DNA of 9,289 nt from Candidatus Dadabacteria bacterium (GTDB taxonomy: Bacteria > Desulfobacterota_D > UBA1144 > Nemesobacterales > JAJCZQ01): positions 1 to 9,289 of the forward strand of contig JAUXJP010000023.1 of the NCBI GenBank assembly GCA_030624695.1, written 5' to 3'. Within the stretch, counting starts at the first letter, position 1; each line of letters opens with the position of its first letter. Below are positions 6,741-9,289 of this stretch, piece by piece. The position numbers and the translations under genes were made by a program. Below the pieces are notes generated by a model, which made no database searches, was not told the origin of the DNA, and saw only the letters and a program-made list of their open reading frames with translations.

Positions 6741-6947
6741 CTAACCAGAATTCCTGAGGTATATCTCCACTTTTTCTATTATTGTTTCAATCTTTTTCTT
6801 TAAATTATATCTTTCATCCTCAATATTGTTCATTTTATCTCTCAAAGATATAACTTCAGACCTTAATTCCTCATAGTCTTCAATAAACTTATTGTTTTTA
6901 TCAATATAATCTTTTAATTTACTCTCAAGAAGATCCATCGATTTCAT
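6741..6947 (-). CDS. ZapB-like coiled-coil protein
   Basis: A small, almost entirely coiled-coil protein (68 residues from the chosen start): LLESKLKDYIDKN..., EELRSEVISLRDKM, then DERYNLKKKIETIIEKVEIYL. The pattern of an N-terminal heptad run, a central E-x-x-x-L-R segment and an E-R-x-x-x-K-K-K-I-E end matches the ZapB-type proteins found just before zapA in many bacteria. These cooperate with ZapA at the FtsZ ring. The name rests on size, pattern and position, since coiled coils diverge quickly. The frame is open up to TTG at 7016, but that would overlap the divergent prfA start, so I chose ATG at 6947; ATG at 6938 is equally plausible and has a better distance (11 bases) to GGAG at 6953-6950. 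It ends in TAG followed at once by TAA. Confidence 0.7.
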   Translation of the reverse strand: MKSMDLLESKLKDYIDKNNKFIEDYEELRSEVISLRDKMNNIEDERYNLKKKIETIIEKVEIYLRNSG

Positions 6948-6958
6948 TTCTCCAAAGA

Positions 6959-6987
6959 ATTTTAATCTTTTATTGAAATTATTGCAA
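6959..6987 (-). promoter_or_regulatory. Candidate sigma-70 promoter of the zapB-zapA-fthC-rny operon
   Basis: On the minus strand TTGCAA (6987-6982) and TAAAAT (6964-6959) are separated by exactly 17 bases, matching 4 of 6 and 5 of 6 consensus positions. Transcription would begin near 6952, leaving a very short leader before ATG 6947 or about 14 bases before ATG 6938. The region is AT-rich, so a chance match is possible. Confidence 0.35.
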
Positions 6988-7009
6988 GTTATGTAAAGTT
7001 TAACTCCTG

Positions 7010-8083
7010 ATGACAAACACTGGAATGCTTAAAAAATTAGAAGAAGTTGAGATTAAGTATATAGAAATTGAGCAAAATCTCAATGCCGAAGGACTTGATC
7101 CTGAAAATATTCGAAAATTGTCAATGGAACGGGCAGAACTGGAAGAAATTATTGATACATATAGAGAATATAAAAATGTTGCACAAAATATTGAAAACAA
7201 CAAATTGCTCCTGAACGATGACAAGGAGCTGGCCCAACTTGCCAGGGAAGAAAACTCCGAACTTGAAGGACAAAAATCACGGCTCGAAAAGCATCTGGAA
7301 CTATTGCTCATACCAAAAGACCCGAACGATAAAAAAAATGTAATACTTGAAATTCGTGCCGGTGCCGGCGGTGAGGAAGCTGCCCTTTTCGCTTCAAACC
7401 TGCTAAGAATGTATGAACGTTTTTGCGAACATAACAACTGGAAACTGGAAACACTTAATCTAAATGAAACAGGGATTGGTGGTATAAAAGAAATTTCTGC
7501 TTCAATTGAAGGCAGGGATGTATTTGGAAAGCTCAAATACGAAAGCGGAGTACACAGAGTGCAGAGAATACCTGCTACGGAAACCGGCGGCAGAATACAC
7601 ACTTCTACCGCTACGGTTGCAATACTGGCAGAGGCAGACGAGGTTGACATTAACATTGAAGATAAAGACCTCAGGATTGATACCTACAGGGCATCCGGCG
7701 CAGGCGGACAGCACATTAACAAAACGGATTCCGCAATTCGTATCACCCATGCACCTACTGGAATAGTAGTCCAGTGTCAGGACGAAAGATCACAACACAA
7801 AAACAAGGCTTCTGCAATGAAAATGCTGAGGGCCAAGCTTTTTGAAATGGAAGAATTAAAGAAAATGAACGAGCTTTCAGACAACAGGAAAAGCCAGGTA
7901 GGTTCCGGGGACAGGAGCGAAAAAATAAGGACATACAACTACCCGCAAGGAAGAGTCACTGACCACAGAATAGGTGTCACACTTCATAAACTGGACACGA
8001 TACTTGACGGAGACTTAAGTGAACTGACTCAGCTGCTTACAACTTATTTCCAGGCCGAATCCCTTAAAGAGATCTCAAATTGA
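7010..8083 (+). CDS. prfA: Peptide chain release factor 1 (RF1)
   Basis: Class I release factor that terminates translation at UAA and UAG. It has 357 residues from ATG 7010. The PAT tripeptide that reads the stop codon in RF1 (as opposed to SPF in RF2) is at residues 188-190 within GVHRVQRIPATETGGRIHTS. The catalytic GGQ is at 232-234 in SGAGGQHINKTDSAIRITH. Other family blocks are present: LLIPKDPNDKKNVILEIRAG, GEEAALFASNL, QDERSQHKNKASAM, GSGDRSEKIRTYNYPQGRVTDHR. ATG at 7025 (MLKKLEEVE) is the more usual RF1 N-terminus and may be the true start; neither has a Shine-Dalgarno sequence. It is divergent from the ZapB-like gene. The methyltransferase gene prmC, often next to prfA, is not here. 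An intact RF1 means UAG should normally act as a stop in this organism, which bears on the TAG in rny. Confidence 0.97.
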   Translation: MTNTGMLKKLEEVEIKYIEIEQNLNAEGLDPENIRKLSMERAELEEIIDTYREYKNVAQNIENNKLLLNDDKELAQLAREENSELEGQKSRLEKHLELLLIPKDPNDKKNVILEIRAGAGGEEAALFASNLLRMYERFCEHNNWKLETLNLNETGIGGIKEISASIEGRDVFGKLKYESGVHRVQRIPATETGGRIHTSTATVAILAEADEVDINIEDKDLRIDTYRASGAGGQHINKTDSAIRITHAPTGIVVQCQDERSQHKNKASAMKMLRAKLFEMEELKKMNELSDNRKSQVGSGDRSEKIRTYNYPQGRVTDHRIGVTLHKLDTILDGDLSELTQLLTTYFQAESLKEISN

Positions 8084-8135
8084 TTTATATATAAATTTTC
8101 CTAATTCTCTTTTTTCTAGCATAATAGTTAATAAA

Positions 8136-8924
8136 ATGAACATCCTGATAATAATTTCAGCCCTATATTTAATTTGTTCAATAATTTATATCGCGAATCT
8201 ATGGATTCAGAATAACAACTATTCAAAAATAGGTTTATATTTTGGAATCCTGGGTTTCGTGATACAGAGCTACTACCTGGCCAGCCTCCTTGTCGGAGGA
8301 GACCTTTTAATTGGCGGCCTGGGAAAATCCCTGTTTTTATTTGCCTGGTTTATTCCATTTGTTTTTTTAATTTCATTATACTTTTACAGGCTCCCTTCAC
8401 TTGGAGCTTTTATTTTCACACTTGCTTTTATAGGCACTGCTCCAGCACTTATACCACCCTCAGGAGTAATTATTCCGGACCCAACCCTTAACAACCCCTG
8501 GATACTAGCTCATGTAATTCTAATATTTCTTGGCCTCGCATTTTTTGCCATTGCGTTTGTGGCCGGAATTTTTTATATATTTGAAGAAAAAGAGATCAAG
8601 GAAAAGAAGCTTGGTAAAATAAATATTAAACTACCCTCGTTAAACACACTCGACAAAGTCAACCATTTTAGTTTACTATCCGGCTTTTCAATAATCACTG
8701 TGGGGCTGGCAGTGGGTTTTTTTGCTGCAAACCATATCTGGGGGAATAACTGGCACTGGGGAAATAAGGAGACCTGGTCCATACTTTCATGGCTTCTATA
8801 TGCAATCCTTTTAAATTTCAGGCTTAGTTCGGGCTGGAAGGGAAGAAAGGCAGCAACAGGGGCAATAATCGGATTTTGCATTATTCTTTTTACACTGCTT
8901 ATACAATATGTGATTCCTTCATAA
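8136..8924 (+). CDS. ccsA: Cytochrome c biogenesis protein, CcsA/HemX family
   Basis: Polytopic membrane protein of the haem-handling CcsA/CcmC/HemX superfamily, which in system II moves haem across the membrane for attachment to apocytochrome c. It has 262 residues with about eight hydrophobic segments (near 1-23, 33-55, 64-84, 89-109, 123-148, 178-198, 214-228, 239-260). A tryptophan-rich segment before the seventh, WGNNWHWGNKETWSILSW (202-219), corresponds to the family's WWD-type motif. Candidate haem-ligand histidines are H126, H177, H200 and H207. The size fits the short HemX/CcsA form often encoded next to hemA; hemA is not in the window. The usual W-D-P-K-E of this motif is W-G-N-K-E here. 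It starts 52 bases after prfA with no Shine-Dalgarno sequence, and ends in TAA 12 bases from a convergent gene. Whether it acts in cytochrome c maturation or as a HemX-type regulator cannot be told. Confidence 0.85.
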   Translation: MNILIIISALYLICSIIYIANLWIQNNNYSKIGLYFGILGFVIQSYYLASLLVGGDLLIGGLGKSLFLFAWFIPFVFLISLYFYRLPSLGAFIFTLAFIGTAPALIPPSGVIIPDPTLNNPWILAHVILIFLGLAFFAIAFVAGIFYIFEEKEIKEKKLGKINIKLPSLNTLDKVNHFSLLSGFSIITVGLAVGFFAANHIWGNNWHWGNKETWSILSWLLYAILLNFRLSSGWKGRKAATGAIIGFCIILFTLLIQYVIPS

Positions 8925-8936
8925 AAAAGAGCTAAT

Positions 8937-9289
8937 TTATTTTAACCTTACAATTCTGCCTTCGCTGATTGTTAAAATATGAGATTTAGGTGTCAAAGAA
9001 TTATTACTTGATACAATTTGGCGCTTTAAATCATTTTCAAGAAAATAAATAGTAGCAAGGTATACCTGGTATTCATAACTTCCGGGTTTTTCATTAAACA
9101 GGGTTTTGTAAATGTTCGAAAAATTTATCCAGTCTTCACTGCTTTTGTCGATAAAGTCCGTAAAGATAATCTTATGGACTACCCCATCGAAATCGTTTTT
9201 GGATAAATTATAAAAAATTTTGCTGTTCCAGGTATTGGGACCAAGAAATATAACATTTGTGATATCATCATCAGAGATAATATTTTTAA
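8937..9289 (-). CDS. Type I periplasmic-binding-fold protein, C-terminal part
   Basis: The minus-strand frame is open from the window edge to TAA at 8939-8937, giving 116 residues with the 5' end outside the window. The fragment resembles the end of a type I periplasmic-binding domain as found in branched-chain amino-acid-type binding proteins and the LpoA/YraM-like penicillin-binding-protein activators. It has a strand-loop NVIFLGPNTWNSKIFYN, then IIFTDFIDKSSEDW, a helix with FSNIYKTLFNEKPGSYEYQ and a Y-L-A-T-I-Y-F-L helix, and a final strand pair HILTISEGRIVRL. The last, of the type I-L-x-V-x-x-G-x-x-V, is typical of the activator-like group. There is no in-frame ATG in the fragment, so a simple start-to-stop search misses it. 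It is convergent with ccsA, 12 bases apart. The family call is moderate; the existence of a coding frame is likely. Confidence 0.6.
   Translation of the reverse strand, partial: KNIISDDDITNVIFLGPNTWNSKIFYNLSKNDFDGVVHKIIFTDFIDKSSEDWINFSNIYKTLFNEKPGSYEYQVYLATIYFLENDLKRQIVSSNNSLTPKSHILTISEGRIVRLK

Noticed and set aside
6948..7016. N-terminal extension of the ZapB-like protein to TTG 7016
   Set aside because: It would overlap the divergent prfA start, and the added residues do not continue the coiled coil; the ATGs at 6947 and 6938 are better.
7000..7656. Long minus-strand open frame of 218 codons opposite prfA
   Set aside because: It is a Ser/Phe-rich reverse-complement shadow of the clearly coding prfA and has no family-like pattern.
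1..9289. Mobile element, prophage, CRISPR array, toxin-antitoxin or defence system, tRNA or rRNA gene
   Set aside because: No transposase, integrase, direct-repeat array, toxin-antitoxin pair, cloverleaf or rRNA-like stretch was seen on reading both strands; nearly all bases belong to conserved housekeeping genes.

Overview
This AT-rich 9.3 kb window carries ordinary bacterial housekeeping genes in four alternating blocks. Left block, plus strand: the 3' part of trmFO (tRNA m5U54 methylation), then glyQ and glyS, overlapping as ATGA (the two-subunit glycyl-tRNA synthetase). Centre block, minus strand, in transcription order: a small ZapB-like coiled-coil gene, zapA, a 5-formyltetrahydrofolate cyclo-ligase gene (fthC type), rny (RNase Y), a hairpin terminator, and a GFA-domain zinc protein gene. 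Right block, plus strand: prfA (release factor RF1) and a CcsA/HemX-type cytochrome c biogenesis membrane protein gene. Right edge, minus strand: the C-terminal 116 codons of a probable type I periplasmic-binding-fold protein, which has no start codon inside the window.

The organism is a bacterium. Three things suggest a Gram-negative lineage of the Desulfobacterota/Nitrospirota/Nitrospinota kind: the heterodimeric GlyRS, the zapB-zapA-fthC-rny order, and TrmFO together with a CcsA/HemX protein. This placement is inference from gene content and order, and the sequence does not settle it. Base composition looks even across the window, with no sign of mobile elements, phage, CRISPR, tRNA or rRNA genes.

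Most of the genes serve translation: tRNA modification, tRNA charging, termination, folate one-carbon supply (TrmFO uses methylene-THF and fthC recycles formyl-THF), and RNA decay by RNase Y. ZapA and the ZapB-like protein are FtsZ-ring accessories. CcsA belongs to cytochrome c maturation.

I found no new multi-gene system. The anomalies lie in the central operon. (1) rny has an in-frame TAG at codon 102; otherwise it is a complete, collinear 518-residue RNase Y with intact KH and HD domains and the best Shine-Dalgarno sequence in the window. (2) The adjacent fthC gene has no ATG/GTG/TTG where its family should start. (3) The only complete gene ending in TAG (the ZapB-like one) has TAA as its very next codon, while prfA encodes an apparently normal RF1 that should terminate at UAG. 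Sequence error, true nonsense mutation and UAG suppression cannot be separated from this window alone.
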